From the NCBI GenBank assembly GCA_039925865.1, contig JBDSYA010000244.1, positions 1-6,519 of the forward strand: 6,519 nucleotides of DNA, read 5' to 3'. A model generated the notes under the pieces. That model was not told where the DNA came from, did not search any database, and saw only the letters and a program-made list of their open reading frames with translations. A program made the translations under genes and the position numbers. This DNA comes from JBDSYA01 sp039925865. Lineage in GTDB: Bacteria; Bacteroidota; Ignavibacteria; Tepidaquicellales; Tepidaquicellaceae. Position 1 is the first letter of the stretch. Each line of letters starts with the position of its first letter. This document shows, piece by piece, positions 1 to 5,421 of this stretch.

Positions 1-1964
1 GTCCAGTCTATTCTCATTACCCCTGCATCCAGTACAGGATGAGTTGAGGAAGTTATTTGTGAACCTGCGGGCCAAGTACTCCAGTTGCCTATGCCGCTGT
101 TAAAATTGGAATTAGCCATTAAATTACTGCTCAAGGTGTCGGTAACCGCATATTGATCAAACATATAAATACTTGTTTTAGAATTCAGATCTTCACCGCT
201 ATTTGTCTTCCATTGACTTAATGTGTAATTTGAAGAATTATAAATGCCATAAATCATAGTCTTGTTAATAACATATTCGCTATAAGGATTACTATAATAA
301 TTACTGTCAAAATTACCATAGTCACTGAAGGTGGGATTGTTAAACATTATCTGCCTCATGCAATATTGCTCTGCCTGAAGTGAATAAAATGTATTTCCTT
401 TTACTAAAGTATTATGATTTGCAAAGTTAACATCTGAATAATCCGAAAAAAGAATTTGCGAACTAAAATTATTATAAAATACATTACTTCTTATTACGTT
501 ATTTGTTGAAGTGCTTTTCATATCCACGATCAACCCAACATTCCTGTTGGCATACACGGTATTCCCCTGTATCAGAGTATTTTTCACAGTTGCAAAATTA
601 ACATAGATACCGTTTGCGTAGGACACGGGATCATTACTTGATTCAGTGTTGCCGATAGAATTATTTATGATATTGTCTACTACCTGAAGGCCGTCAGAAT
701 TACCAACCGCAATTCCTCCGCCGTCATTTAAAGTCAGGAGTGAATAACTTATGACATTATTTTTAACTATGGTATTATTACCAACATTTATTCCCGAATA
801 ACCTGTGCTGTCTATTGTATTACCTTCAACCGTGACACCTGTCGGAACAAAAAGCAGTATTCCGCAATATCCGAAACCGTCTTCCCCATAACCGGGTTTT
901 AAACCATTCCTGTTTAAAATATTATTCTTGATTTCACCACCGGTAAAATTACCGTTGATCGCGACATTTAAATTATCTTCAAGAGTATTGTTGTTTGCAA
1001 TATTATTAATACCGTTAAGTCGTATTCCGAATCTTCCCGAATGGCTTAAATAACATCTTTGAACAATTATATTATTGCCTGTGTATGCATCAACTGTGGA
1101 TTCTTTGTAGCCTATGATGTTAAGATCCTGAATAGTAATATTGCTGACATTAATGCTCATGTTAAAACCATTTTTTTTAGCAATACCTTCAACGGTTAAA
1201 CTACTTGGATTTACACCGCCGGGGGCGTATAAATAAAGATAGGAAGTAGCTTTATCGTAAAACCATTCATTTTCCGTATCCAAGAGATTTAATTTATTAT
1301 CGAAATAATATCCGTAATCTGGTAAAATAACATTTTGCGAGACCGTTGAAAAAGTAATGTTTCCACCTGAAAAAGCTGAAACCACTTTCTTTTCATAGAT
1401 CCAGTTTACAGTTCTTACTTTACAAGTTGCACCATTCCAGTATCCGCCGGATTGAGTTAAAGCAGCATCATAAAAACCATTAGATCCCGTACCTGCATCT
1501 ATTTTCAGAAATCCTGAATTAGGATATCTTGCGAGATTTATTATTTTTCCGCTTATATAAACCTGAGTAATTGTATCGGATACGCTTGCTCTGTAAATAC
1601 TTCCTGAATAATTACTCCAGCCGGTAATGACTTTTTCGCCTGTGATAACAGGATTATTTCCTGTACCGTAGTTTCCAAAAAGTATATTATTCCCTGTAGT
1701 ACCGGACTTGGTCACAGCAACACTTCCCAGAAATTTATCCCCTTTCTTAAACAGGATCTGATCCCCTCCATTAAAAGTGCTCATCATAGAATTTACTTTT
1801 GTAATAGTCTTCCAGGGGTTGGATGTACTCAGACCATTATTTGAATCGCTTCCATTTAGAGCAACATAATATGTAGCTGCCTGAAGATTTATTGCGATCG
1901 CAAAAGTCATTAAAACTATTAAAATGGGCGTATTTATTTTATAAAAAAGTGAGGGTGATATCAT
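1..1964 (-). CDS. Secreted right-handed parallel beta-helix repeat protein with start of a CBM-like domain (3' end outside window)
   Basis: An open frame of 654 codons runs from ATG at 1964 off the left edge, so the C-terminus is missing. Residues 1-29 form a signal peptide (hydrophobic TPILIVLMTFAIAINLQA, then ATYYV). Residues 31-80 hold the opening typical of secreted beta-helix polysaccharide-active proteins (YYVALNGSDSNNG, PWKTI, GGDQILFKKGDKF). Residues about 270-530 carry roughly ten imperfect coils rich in Asn, such as NNIIVQRCYLSHSG, GVTVEGNTIDSTGYSG and NTLIQGNTVYANRNVG, which is the parallel beta-helix pattern. From about residue 614 the text NLMANSNFNSGIGNWSTW looks like the first strand of a CBM4/9-type carbohydrate-binding domain. 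Family knowledge suggests a polysaccharide lyase, hydrolase or binding protein, but I cannot identify catalytic residues or substrate. No Shine-Dalgarno is seen before the ATG; the preceding bases are CTAAACCAA. Beta-helix and export calls are firm; enzymatic activity is inference. Confidence 0.88.
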   Translation of the reverse strand, partial: MISPSLFYKINTPILIVLMTFAIAINLQAATYYVALNGSDSNNGLSTSNPWKTITKVNSMMSTFNGGDQILFKKGDKFLGSVAVTKSGTTGNNILFGNYGTGNNPVITGEKVITGWSNYSGSIYRASVSDTITQVYISGKIINLARYPNSGFLKIDAGTGSNGFYDAALTQSGGYWNGATCKVRTVNWIYEKKVVSAFSGGNITFSTVSQNVILPDYGYYFDNKLNLLDTENEWFYDKATSYLYLYAPGGVNPSSLTVEGIAKKNGFNMSINVSNITIQDLNIIGYKESTVDAYTGNNIIVQRCYLSHSGRFGIRLNGINNIANNNTLEDNLNVAINGNFTGGEIKNNILNRNGLKPGYGEDGFGYCGILLFVPTGVTVEGNTIDSTGYSGINVGNNTIVKNNVISYSLLTLNDGGGIAVGNSDGLQVVDNIINNSIGNTESSNDPVSYANGIYVNFATVKNTLIQGNTVYANRNVGLIVDMKSTSTNNVIRSNVFYNNFSSQILFSDYSDVNFANHNTLVKGNTFYSLQAEQYCMRQIMFNNPTFSDYGNFDSNYYSNPYSEYVINKTMIYGIYNSSNYTLSQWKTNSGEDLNSKTSIYMFDQYAVTDTLSSNLMANSNFNSGIGNWSTWPAGSQITSSTHPVLDAGVMRIDW

Positions 1965-2107
1965 TTGGTTTAGCTGATTAGATTAATTAAAAAGTTGGTC
2001 TTATATAAAACGAAAATCTTTATATTTGATTTTGCAATTTTTAGTTCCTGCTCAAAACCTTTATTATTGGGATAAAAATTTTTTTGTTTACTGTGTGTTA
2101 TTCTGAC

Positions 2108-2224
2108 AACACTTATCTTTGGGGTAGGGTATAGCAAAGGTCACTCAATGTTAAAGTTAATTAGATAACTTTAAAAAAAGTTTCTTTGGGGTGAAAATTT
2201 TTTTAGTCTTTAAAGATAGGTGTT
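2108..2224. repeat. Nested inverted repeats, possible structured RNA
   Basis: The outer arms are 2108-2120 (AACACTTATCTTT) and 2212-2224 (AAAGATAGGTGTT), complementary at 12 of 13 positions. The exception is a G-U wobble in plus-strand RNA but a C-A mismatch in minus-strand RNA. Inside them, CAAAG at 2135-2139 pairs with CTTTG at 2184-2188. A perfect 9-bp stem, TTAAAGTTA (2151-2159) with TAACTTTAA (2166-2174), closes a 6-nt loop. The arm at 2168-2173 can pair alternatively with AAAGTT at 2178-2183. The structure is seen by eye only, with no folding computed. Confidence 0.35.
2116..2192. repeat. Direct repeat TCTTTGGGGT, two copies
   Basis: The 10-mer TCTTTGGGGT occurs at 2116-2125 and again at 2183-2192, 67 bases apart start to start, on either side of the 9-bp palindromic stem. 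On the coding (minus) strand it reads ACCCCAAAGA. Its G-run stands out in an AT-rich spacer. It could be a binding site upstream of the beta-helix gene or chance; no known regulator is recognised. Confidence 0.25.
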
Positions 2225-2273
2225 ACAATTTTTAAATGAAAGCATTTGAGATGTCCTATTTTTCATAACTTGC

Positions 2274-2417
2274 TTAGTGGTCAAATGATGGTGTTATTTT
2301 CACTACATTATTTAAAGAATTATTGTCAATCACAGAAAGATCACCGGTATCAGAATCGATCTGTGAAAAACAATTTGTACTCAAAAGAAAAATTGAAATA
2401 AAAATAATTGTATTCAT
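2274..2417 (-). CDS. 47-residue exported mini-protein: signal peptide plus copy of the neighbouring dockerin-like tail
   Basis: ATG at 2417 to TAA at 2274 encodes 47 residues. Residues 1-19 (MNTIIFISIFLLSTNCFSQ) form a Bacteroidota-style signal peptide ending in FSQ, like that of the SGNH protein upstream (NVFSQ). Residues 22-43 match the last 22 residues of that protein at 15 of 22 positions, including DLSxIDNN and VKITP, followed by a four-residue extension SFDH. Both Ca-binding loops and all catalytic regions are absent, so the predicted mature peptide is about 28 residues. It begins 33 nt after the SGNH stop and is probably co-transcribed with it. At the nucleotide level the copies agree at about 44 of 66 positions, and 8 of the 15 conserved residues use different synonymous codons. 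It may be a functional small secreted peptide or an old remnant of a duplicated, internally deleted gene. The STNC stretch is not a good lipobox. Confidence 0.6.
   Translation of the reverse strand: MNTIIFISIFLLSTNCFSQIDSDTGDLSVIDNNSLNNVVKITPSFDH
2289..2354 (-). repeat. Diverged copy of the SGNH gene's 3' end (other copy at 2454-2519)
   Basis: These 66 bases, codons 22-43 of the mini-ORF, align without gaps to 2454-2519, the last 22 codons of the SGNH gene. By hand count about 44 of 66 bases are identical, with differences concentrated at third codon positions. The two copies lie head to tail 165 bp apart, which suggests an old tandem duplication, or acquisition of a tail from another dockerin-type gene. 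Confidence 0.6.
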
Positions 2418-2450
2418 AATATTTATAATTTTACCTTAACCTATATATTT

Positions 2451-3965
2451 TTACGGAGTAATTTTTACAATTGAATTAAAAGCATTATTATCAATTATAG
2501 ACAGGTCTGAAGCATCGGAAATATTATCACCATTAACATCGGTTAAAACATAACCTGTTGCAAAATTAGTCACATCATTATCCGCAGCTGAAAGATCACT
2601 GCCGTCAATAGCACCGTCCTGATTAAGATCGCCGCTATAAATACAGTATTCAGTTCCTTTCAGAGTAAGATTATTACCGTAAGCTCTGTTTGCAGCTGTT
2701 GTAAAATCATAACTGTAGATGCTGCCAAACGTGACCAGCTGACCGCCGGCTCTGCTCCATGTCTCAAGGCTGTTTCTGTGTTTTAAGTGAATGTAATAAG
2801 TACCGCTTGTGATATTATAAAATTTGAAAGTGCCCGTCAGATTCAAAGAATCAATGACGGCTTTGGCTGAATCAATTATATTAAAAGGAAAACTAATTGT
2901 TCTCAAGTAAGCTCTGGCAGTATCACGCATATTTAGTGTATTGACCGGAGTATTTAGAAATCCTTCCATTGCAGCTTTTATATTAATTGTAACATTTTTC
3001 AGGAACCATGGCTTCGTAGTTTCATCCGTTTTAAAAAAATCAACCAGACGTGTAGCAACTTTTTGTCTTCCTGCGGTTGAAGGGTGAGTTCCGTCCGCTG
3101 CGTAATCGGCCGGACAGTTCCATGTAAGACCGTCACTTCTTGGAATTACTCCATCAGCCCAGGTATAAGGTCCCCATGAAAGCCATGGAGAATTTGCATT
3201 TGATCCGTTATAAATCAAACTTGTATCTCCGTTGATCTGATCTTCAATGAGCCACTTAACCGACCAGCCTGAATAATATGAATATGGCTCAGGGTTAAGT
3301 GTTGACGTGGCATAACCTGCATAAATTCTGCTGGCTAAATAACATTGTTTGAGATTTATATATTTTGATTTCATTATACCCATACATGTTTTAAATTTAT
3401 CTTTTAAGCCGGATGGATAATTGGGAAAAGTCGTATCTGAAGGATTTGCCTGAGCTTCTTTAAACCAGACTGCCTGAACCTGTTTCATTGAAACACCCGC
3501 CGCTGATAATCTTTGTATAATCACAGTCCAGAACATTGCATTCGGATTGTTTATTATATCAATAGTCTGGCCTCCCTGCGCTCCGTTAATAATAACCAAT
3601 TTAGGATTTAGATATGAAGCACCGTTAACCATCTGAATAAACTCAAGAAATTCCTGACTGCAGTTTGACATGCCGACAGAAAGTAAAACAATCTTTCCGG
3701 TTGTTGGATTGTAATTTCCCGCTGTATCAAGCGGTACGATCTCACCGGCAAAACTTAATCCGGCGTCATCGTGAATGTCCGGTCTGGTATTAAAACCATT
3801 TGGATACAGTCCTCCCTGAAAACTTCTGAAGTATCCGGTTTCAAGATCATTAATAGGTGTATATCCTACAGATGTGTTGGAACAATTTTGTGAAAATACA
3901 TTTTGAGATAAAATGAGGAAGAAATAAATAATGGAAATAAGTGAAGTATTAATCACTGATATCAT
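2451..3965 (-). CDS. Secreted SGNH-type hydrolase with C-terminal dockerin-like Ca-binding module
   Basis: ATG at 3965 gives 504 residues. Residues 1-26 are a signal peptide ending NVFSQ. Residues about 75-325 resemble SGNH/GDSL hydrolases. Block I reads LLSVGMSN with candidate nucleophile Ser100, block II reads INGAQGGQT (Gly131-Gly132 near the oxyanion hole), and block V reads DGTHPS with Asp291 and His294. The usual GDS is GMSN here. A beta-sandwich-like linker follows (about 326-444, including YYIHLKHRNSLETWS and YDFTTAANRAYGNN). The end carries two dockerin/EF-hand-type loops, DLNQDGAIDGSD (446-457) and DVNGDNISDASD (476-487). Family knowledge supports an esterase or deacylase outside the cell, perhaps on acetylated polysaccharide; substrate is unknown. 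An in-frame TTG at 4001 would add 12 residues, but it lies inside a promoter box and would put extra residues before a normal signal peptide, so I reject it. The mini-ORF follows 33 nt downstream. Confidence 0.85.
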   Translation of the reverse strand: MISVINTSLISIIYFFLILSQNVFSQNCSNTSVGYTPINDLETGYFRSFQGGLYPNGFNTRPDIHDDAGLSFAGEIVPLDTAGNYNPTTGKIVLLSVGMSNCSQEFLEFIQMVNGASYLNPKLVIINGAQGGQTIDIINNPNAMFWTVIIQRLSAAGVSMKQVQAVWFKEAQANPSDTTFPNYPSGLKDKFKTCMGIMKSKYINLKQCYLASRIYAGYATSTLNPEPYSYYSGWSVKWLIEDQINGDTSLIYNGSNANSPWLSWGPYTWADGVIPRSDGLTWNCPADYAADGTHPSTAGRQKVATRLVDFFKTDETTKPWFLKNVTINIKAAMEGFLNTPVNTLNMRDTARAYLRTISFPFNIIDSAKAVIDSLNLTGTFKFYNITSGTYYIHLKHRNSLETWSRAGGQLVTFGSIYSYDFTTAANRAYGNNLTLKGTEYCIYSGDLNQDGAIDGSDLSAADNDVTNFATGYVLTDVNGDNISDASDLSIIDNNAFNSIVKITP

Positions 3966-3998
3966 ATTCGGAGGATTAAAATTAATGAAAGCGTTTAA

Positions 3999-4030
3999 CA
4001 AAACTAATTCTTCTGAAATGCAAAATCAAA
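3999..4030 (-). promoter_or_regulatory. Predicted Bacteroidota-type sigma-A promoter for the SGNH gene
   Basis: Read on the minus strand, TTTG (4030-4027) is followed by 20 bases and then TAGTTTTG (4006-3999). This fits the Bacteroidota consensus TTTG ... TAnnTTTG with its usual spacing of about 19-21. Transcription would start near 3992, leaving a leader of about 25 nt before the ATG at 3965. It overlaps the alternative TTG codon (4001-3999), which supports the ATG start. The element lies in the short gap after the DinB-family gene, so the SGNH gene is probably a separate unit. Confidence 0.45.
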
Positions 4031-4031
4031 T

Positions 4032-4556
4032 TTATTTTGTTAAAACGGGAAGATATTCAATCCAGGGTCCTACGTTTGATTTATATTGCTTTGACATCAC
4101 TCTTGAAATTTGCGCGATATGTCCAAGATCATGAACCACCCACGTTGAGATCAATTCGTGAAGCGTGACCTCACCGAATGTCGGGTGAATTCCTTTATAA
4201 TCAAGCATCTCAGCGGTGATATTAATTGATTGAAGTTTATTTAAATTTTCTTTACGGAGTTCTTTGAACTGAATCAGAAGTTCATCCAGACTTTTTTCCT
4301 TACTCAGTTTGATTTGAGCAAATCTGTCAAACGGCTTAAATCGTTTGTCCGGATCCTGATCGAGTATTATATCCACTCGCGACATCCAGTCTGTTTTTTC
4401 ACCGTGAATTAAATGCCCGACAATATCAAACGGGCTCCATGTTTCATCGCCTTCATTGTAATATATCCACTCGTTTGAAAGACCTTTAAGTAAAGTTTCA
4501 AGAACGTCCGGAGTGCGGGAGAGAATTTCAATGGAACTGGAAATGGAAAAGTTCAT
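4032..4556 (-). CDS. DinB-family (DinB_2-like) four-helix-bundle protein
   Basis: The 174-residue product has the size and layout of DinB/YfiT-like proteins, which form a four-helix bundle with a metal-binding His triad. Visible landmarks are WSPFDIVGHLIHGE (His48, with His51 near it) and the late helix HELISTWVVHDLGHIAQ, with His142 and His146 in an H-x3-H arrangement. These are the likely metal ligands. There is no signal peptide, so it should be cytoplasmic, unlike its neighbours. The family includes metal-dependent thiol transferases and many members of unknown function; I cannot assign a reaction. ATG at 4556 is the natural start (MNFSISSSIEIL), with no clear Shine-Dalgarno in the preceding TTAAAAATTAT. 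It lies upstream of the SGNH gene (66 bp gap), but a predicted promoter in that gap suggests the two are not one operon. Confidence 0.88.
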   Translation of the reverse strand: MNFSISSSIEILSRTPDVLETLLKGLSNEWIYYNEGDETWSPFDIVGHLIHGEKTDWMSRVDIILDQDPDKRFKPFDRFAQIKLSKEKSLDELLIQFKELRKENLNKLQSINITAEMLDYKGIHPTFGEVTLHELISTWVVHDLGHIAQISRVMSKQYKSNVGPWIEYLPVLTK

Positions 4557-4786
4557 ATAATTTTTAAGACAAATTAGTATTTAACATCATCATTAAAAAG
4601 AACATTTATAATTTAAAATATACAAAAGGACGCAAGATTTTGAGAAAATAATTTATTCCGGAATAAATAAAGGTGCAATTAAAATAATTATCAATAAAAT
4701 TAATTAATATAATTAGGTTTTAAAAAAGTCTATTAATTAAAATGTACAATCTAAACTTACTATTCTTAACTTATTAATGTTTAACT
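4557..4786. other. Gene-free, very AT-rich spacer
   Basis: The true gap between the repaired end of the barrel gene (4787) and the DinB-family start (4556) is 230 bases; it looks longer, to 4946, if the frameshift is not recognised. It holds no ORF of note. Inverted arms TTAATTAAT (4700-4708) and ATTAATTAA (4732-4740) could form a weak AT-only stem, and an 18-bp palindrome lies at 4651-4668. I saw no clear TAnnTTTG promoter for the DinB-family gene. Confidence 0.55.
4651..4668. promoter_or_regulatory. 18-bp perfect palindrome ATTTATTCCGGAATAAAT
   Basis: The 18 bases are exactly self-complementary, with a CCGG core inside AT-rich DNA. The site is about 95 bp upstream of the DinB-family start and about 120 bp past the repaired barrel-gene stop. 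It fits an operator for a dimeric regulator. Alternatively, as RNA it gives a 7-bp stem with a CCGG loop followed on the minus strand by TATTTTC, a weak terminator shape. No known regulator motif is recognised. Confidence 0.35.
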
Positions 4787-4964
4787 TCATAATTGAATGG
4801 GGAAACTAATGCCTAATTTCATTACAAAGCTTTTATAAGGTTTATAATTATTAACGTTTAAATGTTTATTGAAATCAGATGTAAATACTAATTCGGGAAT
4901 TATTTTAAACGATGAAAATTTTTCAATATCAATTCCAAATGATGCACTAAATCCTATTAAAAAA
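4787..4964 (-). pseudogene. Out-of-frame C-terminal part of the PorT-like barrel gene
   Basis: Just past the point where the upstream reading fails, the next frame stays open to TGA at 4787 and encodes barrel-like strands: LIGFSASFGIDIEKF, FKIIPELVFTSDF and FVMKLGISFPIQL, the last being a plausible final strand. Removing one T from the T6 run (minus strand, 4964-4959) joins it to the upstream part as QKISKFLIGFSASFG and gives a 209-residue protein of normal length for the family. The shift must lie between 4950 and 5023, because the second frame has a stop at 5024-5026 and the first at 4947. Confidence 0.75.
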
Positions 4965-5417
4965 TTTTGATATCTTCTGAAAATGCATAAATCCCTCTGC
5001 TTGCCCCATCGTTTGTTCTCCCTTTAATCCTAAAGAAAAGAATGGATTAAAATCATCAATTAGGAATTTGTATTTGCCGCTAAATGGTAAAAAAATATTA
5101 TTAAATGCAGCGGAATTTAGTTTATACTGATTGTCTTCAAACTTAATAATTGGCCTTAACCCTTTCTGATTATATCCAACTTCTAGAATTAAGCTAAAAT
5201 TTTTACTATAATATTCTTCTATAAAAAGACTAAAATTAAAACCAAACGTTGTTTTAGTAAATGGTTCGTAGTTTGAGCCAATCTCGGTCTTAATAAAGTC
5301 ATAGTCAGCGTATGTGATAGTACTGCCAGTCTTGCATCCTAAATAATATTTTTCTTGAGAAAAAATATTATTTGTAAAAAAACATATAAGTAAACATATT
5401 AGAAAAAAAAAATTCAT
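4947..5417 (-). CDS. PorT-like outer-membrane beta-barrel protein, C-terminus lost by frameshift
   Basis: ATG at 5417 to TAG at 4947 encodes 156 residues. Residues 1-20 are a signal peptide (FFLICLLICFFTNNIFS, then QEKYYLG). Alternating strands follow, such as GFNFSLFIEEYYSKNFSLILEVGYNQKG (split about residues 59-86) and FLPFSGKYKF with FFSLGLKG. These are typical of the small 8-stranded porin-family/PorT barrels of Bacteroidota (about 190-230 residues). The last residues (KFFNRI) do not look like a barrel end, and the missing strands are found in the next frame to 4787, so the gene appears frameshifted in a run of four A and six T. The start lies 4 nt after the stop of the metalloprotease gene, so the two are probably co-transcribed and translationally coupled. 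Function is unknown; outer-membrane location is inferred from the family. Confidence 0.72.
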   Translation of the reverse strand: MNFFFLICLLICFFTNNIFSQEKYYLGCKTGSTITYADYDFIKTEIGSNYEPFTKTTFGFNFSLFIEEYYSKNFSLILEVGYNQKGLRPIIKFEDNQYKLNSAAFNNIFLPFSGKYKFLIDDFNPFFSLGLKGEQTMGQAEGFMHFQKISKFFNRI

Positions 5418-5421
5418 TTTA

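Larger units (their letters stand above)
1965..2273. other. Gene-free AT-rich spacer with nested inverted repeats
   Basis: These 309 bases contain no credible ORF on either strand; the longest minus-strand ATG frame is about 18 codons. On the minus strand this is the 3' region of the mini-ORF ending at 2274 and the 5' leader of the beta-helix gene starting at 1964. It holds nested inverted repeats and a duplicated 10-mer, described separately. I found no convincing TAnnTTTG promoter box and no hairpin followed by a T-run in the minus direction, so it is unclear whether transcription reads through. Confidence 0.6.

Noticed and set aside
300..1160. Internal periodicity in the beta-helix gene as a DNA repeat array
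   Set aside because: The repetition is at protein level (Asn-rich beta-helix coils) and diverged in DNA; it is not a CRISPR or tandem DNA repeat.
2286..2402. Plus-strand frame of about 38 codons opposite the mini-ORF
   Set aside because: No signal peptide or domain is visible; the opposite strand encodes a clear signal peptide and a tail homologous to the neighbour.
2360..2417. Lipoprotein signal in the mini-protein (Cys16)
   Set aside because: The residues before the Cys are STN, which does not fit the lipobox; a standard signal-peptidase cut after FSQ fits better.
2454..2640. True cellulosome dockerin
   Set aside because: The loops are dockerin-like, but no cohesin or scaffoldin is visible and similar ends are, to my knowledge, common in non-cellulosomal FCB secreted proteins; I therefore call it only dockerin-like.
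3931..4134. Plus-strand 67-codon open frame
   Set aside because: It lies antisense across the start of the SGNH gene and the end of the DinB-family gene, has no recognisable domain, and both overlapped genes have strong family support.
4700..4740. Inverted arms TTAATTAAT / ATTAATTAA as a terminator
   Set aside because: The stem is AT-only and its arms are largely self-palindromic, with a 23-nt loop and no clean T-run; it is too weak to call as a terminator.
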